The translations under genes were made by a program, and so were the position numbers. 64,000 nt of DNA, from contig JADKJG010000001.1 of the NCBI GenBank assembly GCA_016722375.1, positions 186,001-250,000 of the forward strand, read 5' to 3'. The DNA comes from Bacteroidota bacterium (GTDB lineage Bacteria; Bacteroidota; Bacteroidia; Chitinophagales; LD1). The notes under the pieces were generated by a model. It saw only the letters and a program-made list of their open reading frames with translations. It ran no database searches and was not told the origin of the DNA. Of this stretch, positions 8,000 through 16,085 are shown in pieces. Within the stretch, counting starts at the first letter, position 1; each line of letters starts with the position of its first letter.

Positions 8000-10018
8000 T
8001 TATTTGTGAGCAAATACCCTTAGCGTTACATAGAAATTCCTCCCTTCTTCCGGGTAACCTTCAGTGAGGGAATAGTTCTTGTCGAGCATATTATTCACAC
8101 CAGCATCTAAGCCTATGTATTTCCATATTTTTGATGAAACAGCTAAGTTGACAAGAGCAAAACCACGGCTTTGTGTACCATAGCTAGTACTGTATCGTGC
8201 GCTGTTATATTCTACACTTGTTATAATTTTGACTTGTTCAACAGGCTCATACTGTATAAAGGCAAAGACCTTGTGGGCTGGTATATCAGTGAAATATAGT
8301 TTTGGATTGGAAATATTATGCCGGTAGAGGTATGTATAGTTTGCCCCTATCTGCAAAATCTTTTTGTACACGTCGTAATTCAATTGTGCTTCTACACCGG
8401 TGAAATATGCTTTGCCTGCATTTTGCATTTGCGCTTTGCCAGGCTGCACGTTGCTAACGTTTATCATCACATCGGTGAGGTAACTGAAAAAGAAGGCTGG
8501 TTGGAAAGTAACTTTATTGAAAAATCTTCCGGTGTACGAAAGTTCTACATTTTCGGATGATTCGGGTTTGAGGGTTGGATTAGGAAGTGCAGTGCCCATG
8601 CGATATGAGTAGCGATCCTTGATAGTGGCAAATCGTGTTTTGTGTGCGTAGGTCAATCCTAATTTATGGTTATCCTTAGGGGAGTAGAAGATGCCCAACT
8701 GCCCGTTATAAGCATAGCTTACTGCGGCTGTTTGAAAATTATATACTGAATCTTCGCTTGAATTGTAATTTTCGGCTTTCATGTTCTTACGCATGCTAAA
8801 ACTAAAGCCGGGCATAATTGCCAATTGTTTTATCGGGTGGTAAATATCTTCAATGCCGACAATGAAGGTTCCGTCGCTATAGTGCCGCACCTTTTCGTTC
8901 AGGTTGTTTTCGCGATGTATGTCCTGTTTATAATTTACAGCAATTTTCAACTCATTTTTGGGAAGGATGGTAGTGCCGTATTCAATGTTGCCTCCCAGTG
9001 TATAATCGTTGTAAAAACTGCTAAACGCATAAGGTTTAGATTGAGTTGTGTAGGTAGAATCATCAAAACTGTTCAGCCTATTTTTAAATGCATCGTAATA
9101 AAACTTTGTTTTTATGGCATGTTTGCCATCACCGAAATTCGTTCTTGAAAGAAAGTAAACAGTTTCCTTATTCCAAGCAGGCCACTGCCAGTAGCGCGGT
9201 TTGGCTAACAACGAATTGAGCGAATCGGTACCACAATATACCGGAACACCTTTTTTTCCCATCTGGTTTATATATCCAATTACATACTCGTGGTTTTGAT
9301 TGGGGGTGTAGCCTATTTTGACATTTACTTTTTGGTCAGTACGGTAGGAATTATCTCTGGTTTTCCCGTTTTCGCGCGCAGTAGGCACAAAATTTGACGA
9401 CATAATATAAGAGTCACGGTGTAAATAAGAGTAGCCGCCTTGAATAAAAAATTTACCAAAATTTGAACCCGCATTCAAGGCTCCTCGATAGCCATTTATA
9501 TTGATCATACCTAAGGACCCGTCTATCTCAAATTTATCCACAGGCTTGCGTGAAATAAGATTGATGGCTCCGCCTAAAGAGTTAGCGCCATATAGCACCG
9601 ATGAAAATCCCTTGGCTACATCAATAGCCGCGAGATCGAAAGTGGTAAAACGAGCCAGATCCACGTAGCCATCATAGGGGACGTAAACCGGTATGCCATC
9701 CATAAAAACAGGCACCTGACGTAAATCGAAGCCGCGCACGCTTACCATTGATTCGTTCCTTGCCCCTGATACGGTGGTGCTAATGCCCCCCAGCATGTTT
9801 AATGCCTGAGCTACATCTGTCTTGTTTAGCGACTCCATAGTTGCACTGCTGATTCTGTTTTGCACTGCTCCGTCTTTTTCTGTAGTTACCAATACCTCTC
9901 CTAATTGAAATACTTTAGACTTCTTAAGCGAGTCGGTCTTTACGGTTGTGGCGAAATCTTGTTGCGAAAATCCGATGATGGGTATTAGCATTGCTGCGAG
10001 TAGTGTTTTTATGTTCAT
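8000..10018 (-). CDS. TonB-dependent outer-membrane receptor (candidate molybdate/oxyanion or siderophore uptake)
   Basis: About 672 residues from the ATG at 10018, chosen because it gives a signal peptide (MNIKTLLAAMLIPIIGFS-Q). The longer frame would overlap the upstream regulator with a non-signal sequence. The plug domain is intact (VLVTTEKDGAVQNRISSATM, then SVRGFDLRQVPVFMDGIPV, NSLGGAINLISRKP). A 22-strand barrel with C-terminal aromatic strand follows (RNFYVTLRVFAHK). No carboxypeptidase-like N-terminal domain is present, unlike SusC. The ligand is not readable from the sequence. Context with a ModE-like regulator and a SUOX-fold lipoprotein suggests an oxyanion complex. Confidence 0.88.
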   Translation of the reverse strand: MNIKTLLAAMLIPIIGFSQQDFATTVKTDSLKKSKVFQLGEVLVTTEKDGAVQNRISSATMESLNKTDVAQALNMLGGISTTVSGARNESMVSVRGFDLRQVPVFMDGIPVYVPYDGYVDLARFTTFDLAAIDVAKGFSSVLYGANSLGGAINLISRKPVDKFEIDGSLGMININGYRGALNAGSNFGKFFIQGGYSYLHRDSYIMSSNFVPTARENGKTRDNSYRTDQKVNVKIGYTPNQNHEYVIGYINQMGKKGVPVYCGTDSLNSLLAKPRYWQWPAWNKETVYFLSRTNFGDGKHAIKTKFYYDAFKNRLNSFDDSTYTTQSKPYAFSSFYNDYTLGGNIEYGTTILPKNELKIAVNYKQDIHRENNLNEKVRHYSDGTFIVGIEDIYHPIKQLAIMPGFSFSMRKNMKAENYNSSEDSVYNFQTAAVSYAYNGQLGIFYSPKDNHKLGLTYAHKTRFATIKDRYSYRMGTALPNPTLKPESSENVELSYTGRFFNKVTFQPAFFFSYLTDVMINVSNVQPGKAQMQNAGKAYFTGVEAQLNYDVYKKILQIGANYTYLYRHNISNPKLYFTDIPAHKVFAFIQYEPVEQVKIITSVEYNSARYSTSYGTQSRGFALVNLAVSSKIWKYIGLDAGVNNMLDKNYSLTEGYPEEGRNFYVTLRVFAHK

Positions 10019-10073
10019 TGTTATTTGGTTTAGACGATGTGTTTTTAATAGCATATCGGTGGTTAAAAAAAAG

Positions 10074-10442
10074 TTAGAGTTTAGTTTGTGCATTTAGTTT
10101 TTCAGCAAATGCTTTTAGCTGTTTATCTATTTTGTAAAATTGTTTAATAGCTACTTCACCCGCAGGGGTAAGAAAAGCTCCGCCCCCGGCACTTCCGCCA
10201 AGTTGTTTTTCTACCAATGGCTTGTCGGAGCATTTATTCATATCAGAAACCAATTGCCATGCCTGACGGTACGACATCTTCAACTCTTTTGCCGCACCGG
10301 TGATAGAGCCGGTAATCTTAATTTGCTCTAACAAAAGCACTCGGCCAATCCCCAAAAAGGGACCGCTTGTTTCATCTACCCAAAACCGGACTCTGATGGT
10401 GTATTTCTTTGGCTTTGGCACTCGATATGTATTTTGAAGCAC
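10074..10442 (-). CDS. ModE N-terminal-like winged-helix regulator
   Basis: 122 residues. One winged helix-turn-helix of the LysR/ModE type: FLGIGRVLLLEQIKITGSITGAAKELKMSYRQAWQLVSDMN (about residues 29-70), then LVEKQLGGSAGGGAFLTPAGE. The GG-rich wing and the SYRQAW recognition helix are signatures of ModE N-terminal domains. The molybdate-binding (TOBE/MOP) domain of full ModE is missing, so the metal sensor must be elsewhere or absent. It sits 55 bp upstream of the TonB receptor in the same direction and probably controls it. Confidence 0.85.
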   Translation of the reverse strand: MLQNTYRVPKPKKYTIRVRFWVDETSGPFLGIGRVLLLEQIKITGSITGAAKELKMSYRQAWQLVSDMNKCSDKPLVEKQLGGSAGGGAFLTPAGEVAIKQFYKIDKQLKAFAEKLNAQTKL

Positions 10443-10519
10443 AGCGCAAGATTAGTCTGGCGCATCAGGATAGTCAATGAGGTTAGTCAAGCAGGATTAT
10501 AACAAATGACACTTTTCTT

Positions 10520-10628
10520 CCGACACAGGCTCTTTTCTCAATAGATATAAGCGTAGAAAGGGCTCTACGCTATTTAGTTTGCACTTTCATTTGCGCAGAG
10601 TTCGGAAGAGGAATATCTGCGGCGAGAG
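10520..10628. repeat. Dispersed intergenic repeat F1, copy 1
   Basis: The core CTCAATAGATATAAGCGTAG is flanked by imperfect inverted arms (GGCTCTTTT / AAAGGGCTCT) and by a downstream block TCATTTGCGCAGAGTTCGG. Close matches occur at 19602 and 32434. Probably a small non-autonomous mobile or REP-like element. Confidence 0.65.
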
Positions 10629-10650
10629 CACCACCAACACAATTTAGAGT

Positions 10651-10820
10651 TTCCGTAGTGGTTCAATATTTTGAACCCCTACAACAAACATTCCCGGCCT
10701 TGCACAATGTTCAGTGAATAATGACCTTCTAGGGAATAATCATCCAAACTTCACCATCAACTTTACCTCATCCCAAAGGTTAGGAAGGAAACCTAATCGA
10801 AAACAAGCCTCATATTCTTT
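10651..10820. repeat. Dispersed intergenic repeat F2, copy 1
   Basis: About 170 bp that align by eye with 34398-34580. Shared blocks in order include TTGAACCCCTAC, CCCGG-C-TTGCACAATG, GGAATAAT, GGAAACCTAATC and AAAACAAGCCTCAT. It begins with an inverted repeat around GGTTCAA...TTGAACC and contains no open frame. Confidence 0.65.
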
Positions 10821-10825
10821 CTGCA

Positions 10826-11098
10826 TGAGCTACTTTTCATTTTGAAGTAGTTCCTTTTCTTTCTAAGGCAGATACTTTTCTTCGTGGGGTAGCTCCTTTT
10901 CTTTCTATGGTAGATACTTTTCTTCGTGAAGTGGCTCCTTTTCTTTGTAGAGTACCTCCTTTTCTTGCAGAAGTAGCTCCTTTACTTTGTAAAGTATGTC
11001 CTTTTCTTAGAAAAGTAGCTCCTTTTTTTCGAATAGTAGATACTTTTCTTTGTGATGTAGCTCCTTTTCTAAGAAAAGTAGCTCCTTTTTTTCTTGTA
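10826..11098. repeat. Tandem array A: 13 units of 21 bp
   Basis: Thirteen contiguous units of exactly 21 bp, with consensus close to GTAGCTCCTTTTCTTTG plus four variable bases. Alternating units read GTAGATACTTTTCTTCG. Because 21 bp is seven codons, frames stay open through it, but substitutions fall on all codon positions and no start context is present, so it is not coding. It has no spacers, so it is not CRISPR. Confidence 0.9.
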
Positions 11099-11364
11099 TG
11101 AACTACAGGGTAGGATATTTTTTCACTCCATCCGGCTCGTACCTGTTCCGGTTATACATATAATACAAACCAGCGAAAGTTTGCCAACCGGTACCGGTTC
11201 TGAAAATATTTTTCGTATTTCGTGTAACCTTTTTCTAACCGGTTCATTTACTATGACATCTTCGGTACGCAACCGGTTCTAAAAAGAAGGAAGAACCGGT
11301 GGCCGAAAGAGAGAAATCCTTCAATATTTTATTTATTATTTAACCAATTTTTAAACAAATTACA
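11099..11364. promoter_or_regulatory. Upstream region with clustered ACCGGTT palindromic motifs
   Basis: Within about 170 bp (11138-11310) the motif ACCGGTTC or its complement occurs five to six times, including GGTACCGGTTC at about 11194 and two AACCGGTT palindromes (about 11237 and 11270). It lies between array A and the Fn3-family gene at 11365 and may be an operator cluster. No exact promoter consensus was seen. Confidence 0.35.
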
Positions 11365-11760
11365 ATGTCTAAAAAAGAATTTAAAAAAGAGACGAAGCGC
11401 ATAGAGCGCAAGATTGGGAAGAGCTTAACTTCTGTAAATCAAAGCAAGGAGGCCATTGAGGCAGAACTTTTGGAACTCGAACTCGGGGCGCTTGATCCTC
11501 GTGGCCCGGTCATCTGTTTCATGGTAAAGCTGGGTTTCGATGCCAAGTCGGTAGCGAAGCAGTTATATACCAGCCGAGACGTGATCGGTTGCATGAATGG
11601 CAATCCTAACTTCCCTTCGCCCCTCCCAACGCTGGCAGATATAACCACAGCTGCGGATGCACTGGAGTTGGCGCAGAATAACATGCGCACCACACCGGGC
11701 GGCAAATCCATCCGCGATTTGCGTAGACAGGAGTTGGTGGTGTTGATGAGGAGATTGTAG
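11365..11760 (+). CDS. Helical-domain/Fn3 family protein, N-terminal part (ends at in-frame TAG)
   Basis: 131 residues to an in-frame TAG at 11758-11760. The same frame continues without break to 12129 and encodes the expected C-terminal half, so the two pieces are one gene of about 254 residues. This part is mostly helical: a Lys/Glu-rich start, then a block from GNPNFPSPLPTLADITTA to LRRQELVVLMRRL. The same block, in the same order, is recognisable in the protein at 58679 (GNIHFP...P, then IELIRLLGYDI), so the two genes are paralogues. Function unknown. A nonsense mutation, a sequencing substitution or readthrough would all fit. TAG is used as a real stop in neighbours (antiporter, Rrf2 gene). 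Confidence 0.6.
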   Translation: MSKKEFKKETKRIERKIGKSLTSVNQSKEAIEAELLELELGALDPRGPVICFMVKLGFDAKSVAKQLYTSRDVIGCMNGNPNFPSPLPTLADITTAADALELAQNNMRTTPGGKSIRDLRRQELVVLMRRL

Positions 11761-11766
11761 AGCTAT

Positions 11767-12129
11767 GTGGACTTCACGGCTGCGGGAGATATAGCGATCG
11801 CTGCCAGTAGTGGTATGGAGGTGAACGATCCGGCCACCAGTATCGGTTTCCTTCCTTCGCCAACCGGTCTCGTGATTTCAAACACGAAAACGCTCGGCAA
11901 GCTTAATCTGAAGTGGGAGAAGGTGCCGAAGAACTCGGGCTACCTTATTCAGTGGACTCAGGATCTGGAAAATCCGGTATGGCCCGGCTATAAAGAGGCA
12001 GAAAAGACTTCTGCTTCTGTCAGCGGCCTGAATCCCGGAGAGCGTTATTTCTTTCGTGTGGCCACGCTTAGCCGCGCAGGACATGACGGGTACACCGCAC
12101 CGGTGGCTATCTGGATATTGAACCAATAA
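11767..12129 (+). CDS. Helical-domain/Fn3 family protein, C-terminal part (Fn3 domain)
   Basis: Continues the frame of the gene at 11365 beyond the TAG. It opens with YVDFTAAGDIAIAASSGMEV, matching YDIQKKSDGDAEKIMSAGF in the paralogue at 58679. It then has a fibronectin type III-like beta-sandwich: LNLKWEKVPKNSGYLIQWT, then VSGLNPGERYFFRVATLSRAG and a last strand ending at the TAA. An independent start would need GTG at 11767 or ATG at 11815. I see no promoter for it and treat it as the distal half of one gene. A terminator follows at 12149. Confidence 0.5.
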   Translation: MDFTAAGDIAIAASSGMEVNDPATSIGFLPSPTGLVISNTKTLGKLNLKWEKVPKNSGYLIQWTQDLENPVWPGYKEAEKTSASVSGLNPGERYFFRVATLSRAGHDGYTAPVAIWILNQ

Positions 12130-12148
12130 GCTGTTCATTCAGCTTTAT

Positions 12149-12187
12149 AAGGCGCTTCCTGTTATGAGCAGGAGCGCCTTTTTTGTT
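12149..12187 (+). terminator. Rho-independent terminator
   Basis: Stem AAGGCGCTTCCTG / CAGGAGCGCCTT with a seven-base loop and a T tract. It closes the Fn3-family gene. Sequence and position resemble the terminator at 32586 next to the intact carboxylase gene, so it may have been copied with the adjacent pseudogene fragment. Confidence 0.8.
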
Positions 12188-12194
12188 TATTCCA

Positions 12195-12348
12195 ATCCGT
12201 TGAACCCAAGTTTGAATCACCCCACGCTGAATTGTTTGGTGATCGGTGCATGGTTGGCGGATTCAATATCCATAGAAATTACCTTTCGGGTATCAAACGG
12301 ATCAATGATACCGTCCGTCCATAGTCGGGCAGCCGCATATAATCTGGG
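12195..12348 (-). pseudogene. 3' fragment of acyl-CoA carboxylase beta-subunit gene
   Basis: Read on the minus strand, this stretch matches the last about 45 codons of the intact gene at 32645-34279: AAARLWTDGIIDP, DTRKVISM, ANHAPITKQFSVG are recognisable in both. Near the end it has lost one G relative to the intact copy, shifting the frame, and the original stop codon has become TGG. No 5' part is present. It is a decayed partial duplication, about 20 kb from its parent. Confidence 0.8.
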
Positions 12349-12648
12349 TTGTTCGCTCAATATGGTTTTCATCATTCACCCAATTTGCAGACATTAAAAT
12401 AGTTGCTGCTTACTATCAAAAGATAATTTCTGGTCTAAGCAAAATCATTTATAACAGTCATCATCGCGTTTATTTTGCGCACCTAAATTTTGTATTTGGT
12501 CTATACAGACAAATGGAGAAAGATTCGGCACTGGTCTATGAATTTTACAAGGATAACCGAAGAATTGACAGTCATATCTAAACGACTAATACAAAAGGTA
12601 TTAAGGCAGAGTGAAACAATATTTATAAATCAAACCAATAATTAGCAC
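12349..12648. other. 300-bp leader region upstream of the flavoprotein
   Basis: It contains TGGTCTA three times (about 12433, 12497 and 12532), once as part of TGGTCTATACAGAC, a possible operator set. A minimal frame (12513-12581, 22 codons, MEKDSALVYEFY...) follows a loose promoter-like stretch and could be a leader peptide or chance. No other feature is supported. Confidence 0.35.
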
Positions 12649-14331
12649 ATGAAAAATTATGATGTAGTGATTCTGGGTGGGGGCATTTCAGGGCTTACCC
12701 TTTCTATTCAGTTAAAAAGAAAAAACCCTGACATGAGTATTCTGGTGCTCGAGAAAAGAAAGGAGATGGCACCTGATTCCGCTTTTAAAATTGGCGAATC
12801 TATCAGCGAGCTTGCCAGCCACTACTTTCGCGAGGTGCTTGGACTTAAAGATTACCTCGTTGAACACCAGTTGCCCAAATATGGACAGCGCTTTTTCTTT
12901 AAGTCAAGAACCAAAGATGTTATTGAATCGCGTATCGAACTTGGTCCACGCAAATGGCTTTATTCCCCAAGCCACCAGCTAGATCGCGGCACTTTAGAAA
13001 ACTATCTCGTTGGTTTGGTGCAAGTGGAATACGGCACCGAATTTTTGTTGGATGCGGATGTGAAAGATGTTGAGTTTGATAAGGATTGCAGTGTAGTTTC
13101 ATACACACACCAAGGTGTTCCTATGCAGGCCGGTGCCCGTTGGGTAGTGGATGCCACCAGTCGTCATAGTTTCTTGAAACGCAAACTCAAATTTGCCAAA
13201 CCCTTAGACCATCCTATCAATTCTGTATGGTGGCGTTTAAAAGGAGTAGTAGATGTGGGCAGTTGGAGCGAAAGCGAAGCTTGGAAAAATTATCCAGAAG
13301 TGAAACTGCGCCATTTAAGTACGAACCACTTTTTAGACACCGGTTACTGGATTTGGATAATTCCGCTAGGCACTAAGAATACAAGCATAGGCATTGTTGC
13401 TGACCCGGCGTTTCATCCGTTTGAAAAGTTCGATACCTATGCGAAGGCGATGGAATTTCTCAAAGAAAACGAACCGCTGCTTTACAATAAATTGGAGCCT
13501 ATGAGCGGAAACAAATTGGACTTTAAAATTTCAAAACACTTTGCCCATCACAGCAGCCGTCTATACGATGGAAGTATGCGCTGGGGTGTGACCGGCGAAG
13601 CAGGTGTATTTCTCGATCCGTTTTACTCTCCGGGCTGCGATCTTATTTCCATTAACAATATGTGGTTGGGCGATCTTATTCTGCGCGAATTAAGTGGTGA
13701 AAACGTAAGTTTCCGTGCCGAAATATACGAGCAAACCCACCTCGGTCTGTTTGATGCTTGGGTGCCTATTTACCACAACAAATACCAACTCATGGGCAGT
13801 TCGCAAATAATGACGGCAAAGATTTTGTGGGACTGGGCGGTTTATTGGAGCATTCCTACTTTGCTATACACCAACAATGCTCTTACCGATTTATCTGTAC
13901 TCAAACTATTATTTTCCAACCCCAAGGGACTCGGTTCAAAATTCAAAAAGATTCACGAGCAAATGCAAAACTTGTTTGTTGCCTGGGGTAAATACGACAA
14001 CAACCAGATTTTTGAACGTAAATTTATTGACCCGCTCGACCTCAGTTACTTGCTCGATTTTCAAACGAACGTAGGGACACAGTACGGCGATAAATTAGTT
14101 GAGCGCGCTACCCACAACATGGAAATACTTGAAAAAGTAGCGGCTGAAATTTTTCGCAGGGTTAGCCACTTTGCTAAAGGTACTTCGCTCGATATGGCCG
14201 TAAACCCTTACACCATGGATCTAGATAATCCGGTGCCTACGCACAACGAAGATCTCAACATTCCGCGTGACGAACAAATCGTCCGCGATATTGATAACAT
14301 CTGGTTTTACGGAAAGGAACAAACCGCATAA
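12649..14331 (+). CDS. FAD-dependent oxidoreductase, flavin-dependent-halogenase-like
   Basis: 560 residues. The Rossmann FAD motif is GGGISG (residues 10-15) with the acidic end of strand 2 at LVLEKRKE. GESISELASHYF matches the GES region of the halogenase/phenol-hydroxylase group. WIWIIP (about 234-239) is an exact WxWxIP motif of flavin-dependent halogenases, and FLDPFYSPGCD (about 323-333) matches the conserved substrate-side loop. A candidate catalytic Lys lies in LPKYGQRF (about residue 83). It may halogenate or oxidise a bound substrate using reduced FAD. The long C-terminal region (about 370-560) is helical and not assigned. It precedes the NO-stress operon but has its own terminator-like hairpin. 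Confidence 0.75.
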   Translation: MKNYDVVILGGGISGLTLSIQLKRKNPDMSILVLEKRKEMAPDSAFKIGESISELASHYFREVLGLKDYLVEHQLPKYGQRFFFKSRTKDVIESRIELGPRKWLYSPSHQLDRGTLENYLVGLVQVEYGTEFLLDADVKDVEFDKDCSVVSYTHQGVPMQAGARWVVDATSRHSFLKRKLKFAKPLDHPINSVWWRLKGVVDVGSWSESEAWKNYPEVKLRHLSTNHFLDTGYWIWIIPLGTKNTSIGIVADPAFHPFEKFDTYAKAMEFLKENEPLLYNKLEPMSGNKLDFKISKHFAHHSSRLYDGSMRWGVTGEAGVFLDPFYSPGCDLISINNMWLGDLILRELSGENVSFRAEIYEQTHLGLFDAWVPIYHNKYQLMGSSQIMTAKILWDWAVYWSIPTLLYTNNALTDLSVLKLLFSNPKGLGSKFKKIHEQMQNLFVAWGKYDNNQIFERKFIDPLDLSYLLDFQTNVGTQYGDKLVERATHNMEILEKVAAEIFRRVSHFAKGTSLDMAVNPYTMDLDNPVPTHNEDLNIPRDEQIVRDIDNIWFYGKEQTA

Positions 14332-14350
14332 AATCTAATTATGAAACGTG

Positions 14351-14390
14351 AGTGGTCAGGTGAATTTTAGTCGCCTGACCACTTGTCATT
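14351..14390 (+). terminator. Hairpin after the flavoprotein gene
   Basis: A 13-bp stem (AGTGGTCAGGTGA / TCGCCTGACCACT, one mismatch/wobble) with a 7-nt loop and a weak T-rich tail (TTGTCATTTAT). Probably a terminator separating this gene from the operon that starts at 14564. Confidence 0.55.
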
Positions 14391-14508
14391 TATAATCAGA
14401 TCAAGCACATTTAACTATAAACGATTACGATTTTCTCTTGATTCCTTCTTGCAGTTCGGGGAGTAGAATTGTCATTGAACAGAAGCAATAAAAGTATTGC
14501 AGTGCTTT

Positions 14509-14539
14509 TTTGCTTGTAATTAAAATAATTCTATTTTTG
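14509..14539 (+). promoter_or_regulatory. Bacteroidota-type promoter of the NO/Fe-S stress operon
   Basis: TTTG (14509-14512), a 19-bp spacer, then TATTTTTG (14532-14539): a perfect match to TTTG-N19-TAnnTTTG. Transcription would start near 14546, giving a leader of about 18 nt before the ATG at 14564, which supports that start codon. Confidence 0.8.
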
Positions 14540-14563
14540 CATCATAATCAAATCAAAAAAACA

Positions 14564-15520
14564 ATGGAAACTATAGAACAAAACATCCTTAATGTTACCT
14601 TATTGGAACCCCGCGAAAAACACCCTACCATCTTTGCTCGCTTTGATGAGCTGAGCGAGGGCGAGACTCTAACTATCCACAACGACCACGATCCCAAGCC
14701 GCTGTATTATCAGTTGTTGGGTCAGCGGGGTGATATTTTTACTTGGGAATATTTAGAACAGGGTCCTGTCTGGTTCAGAATAAATATTACGAAACGCATC
14801 ACCGGTGAAGGATCGGAAACATTAGGCGAAATCGCGGCTAAAGATTTGCGCAAGGCACAGGTGTTTAAAAAGTACGGTATTGATTTTTGCTGTGGAGGTA
14901 AAAAAACTGTGAAGCAGGTTTGTATTGAAAAAGGATTAGACGTTGCTAAAATTGAACAAGAACTTCAGCAGGCTGATCAGGTAGTTGCCTCTCGCCCTTT
15001 ACCGTATAACGATTGGGCGCCCGATTTCTTGGCTGATTATATTGTGAACACTCACCACAGCTACGTAAAAAAGAATTTGCCCGACATTCGCGGCTATGCT
15101 GATAAAGTAGCCCGGGTACATGGAGGTCGTCACCCTGAACTATTGCCGATTAATAAATTGGTAGAAGATATTTACGAGGAATTTTCAGGGCACATGATGA
15201 AAGAAGAGCAGGTATTATTTCCTCTTATCAAGCAGATGGTTAAAGCCATAGAAACGAACCAACCACTGACCACATCGGGTATTGGCTCTGTAGATAGTCC
15301 TATCAGAATGATGGAATCGGAACATGAGTTGGTCGGCAATTACATGGCAGAAATCAGAACACTTAGTGATAATTATACCTTACCGGAAGATGCCTGCGCT
15401 AGTTACAGTTTGCTTTTCCGTATGCTTGAGGAGTTTGAAGAAGATTTGCATATCCACATTCATCTCGAAAACAACATTCTTTTCCCTAAGGCGCTGGAAT
15501 TAGAAAAGCAGTTTGTATAA
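14564..15520 (+). CDS. ric: Iron-sulfur cluster repair di-iron protein with N-terminal DUF2249 domain
   Basis: 318 residues from the ATG at 14564. Three parts: a DUF2249 domain (about 8-80: LEPREKHPTIFARFDELSEG...LYYQLLGQRG...GPVWFRINI); the ScdA N-terminal domain (about 85-130) with the CC motif in YGIDFCCGGKKTV; and a hemerythrin-like four-helix domain (about 150-315) with di-iron ligands in THHSYV, HGGRHPEL, HMMKEEQVLFP, ESEHELVGNY and HIHLENNILFP. Ric/YtfE/ScdA proteins repair Fe-S clusters damaged by nitric oxide or peroxide. The DUF2249 fusion, and downstream DUF2249, NnrS, SufT and Rrf2 genes, fit that role. It is the first gene of the operon. Confidence 0.92.
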   Translation: METIEQNILNVTLLEPREKHPTIFARFDELSEGETLTIHNDHDPKPLYYQLLGQRGDIFTWEYLEQGPVWFRINITKRITGEGSETLGEIAAKDLRKAQVFKKYGIDFCCGGKKTVKQVCIEKGLDVAKIEQELQQADQVVASRPLPYNDWAPDFLADYIVNTHHSYVKKNLPDIRGYADKVARVHGGRHPELLPINKLVEDIYEEFSGHMMKEEQVLFPLIKQMVKAIETNQPLTTSGIGSVDSPIRMMESEHELVGNYMAEIRTLSDNYTLPEDACASYSLLFRMLEEFEEDLHIHIHLENNILFPKALELEKQFV

Positions 15521-15586
15521 TTGGTAGCAAACGATTGTTTGCTAATAAATTTTAATCATCCTATCCGTAAACCTAAAGATGGTGTT

Positions 15587-16085
15587 ATGAGTATATGTAA
15601 GAAGTTTCAAAAAAAGAAGGTGACTGTTTATATCTGGGCGATGGTGTTGATAGCTACTTCGGGCTTTTTAGCCTCTTGTCAATCGAATCATAAAAGCGAG
15701 AATGCTACTGGTACTGAAACTGTGGAGCACGATTCGCATCATGCACGAAAGCGCTGCCGCTCTTACTTTAAACAATGGAGCAAAGTGGAAAGCGGATGCT
15801 AGTACCAATACAAACGTAGTGGCCTTAATGGATGTTATCAACGCAGCAGCTCCTACCACAGTGGAAGAATATCACCATACCGGAAACGGGATACAGGAAT
15901 CACTCAACAAGATGATTAGCGAATGTCAGATGCAGGGCGAAGATCACGAAGCCCTGCACCACTGGCTCGAGCCTTTGCTCGAAATGAATAAAAATCTATT
16001 GGGTAGTCAAACGGTAGAGGAGGCAAATAAAATATTTGGTAGCGAGCGATATCAAATCAATCTTTATCCTCAATATTTTGAGTAA
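15587..16085 (+). CDS. Small lipoprotein in NO-stress operon (reading frame broken near 15745)
   Basis: It starts with a type II signal peptide and lipobox (GFLASC, about residue 27) from the ATG at 15587, then a His-rich linker (ETVEHDSHHA). The following domain (ESAAALTLNNGAKWKAD...VVALMDVINA...HWLEPLLEMNKNLL) lies one frame over and ends at 16085. Removing one base near 15745 joins them into about 165 residues. The globular part is helical and contains HHTGNGIQESLNKM. A domain of this type with LNNGxKWK is, to my recollection, seen near Ric/NnrS genes in Bacteroidota but has no named function. The stop overlaps the next start by one base (TAATG). Confidence 0.6.

Noticed and set aside
7336..10442. 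Siderophore-uptake interpretation of the TonB receptor
   Set aside because: Cannot be excluded, but no siderophore synthesis gene, Fur site or extracytoplasmic sigma factor was seen; the ModE-like neighbour makes an oxyanion reading more likely.
10826..11098. CRISPR array
   Set aside because: Units are contiguous without spacers, they are too short, and no cas genes are present. The same holds for arrays B, C, D and E.
10907..11101. 64-codon frame through array A with VAPFLRK-type heptads
   Set aside because: Open only because the unit is 21 bp; all three frames are similarly open and there is no start context or codon-position pattern.
11758..11760. Stop-codon reassignment of TAG
   Set aside because: Neighbouring complete genes, such as the antiporter (ends 7318) and the Rrf2 gene (ends 18903), end naturally at TAG.
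12164..12397. 77-codon plus frame over the carboxylase fragment
   Set aside because: The complementary strand matches the carboxylase C-terminus, so this frame is a shadow of a pseudogene fragment.
14351..14390. Riboswitch upstream of the NO operon
   Set aside because: Only one simple hairpin is visible and it sits before the promoter, so it is a terminator of the preceding gene instead.
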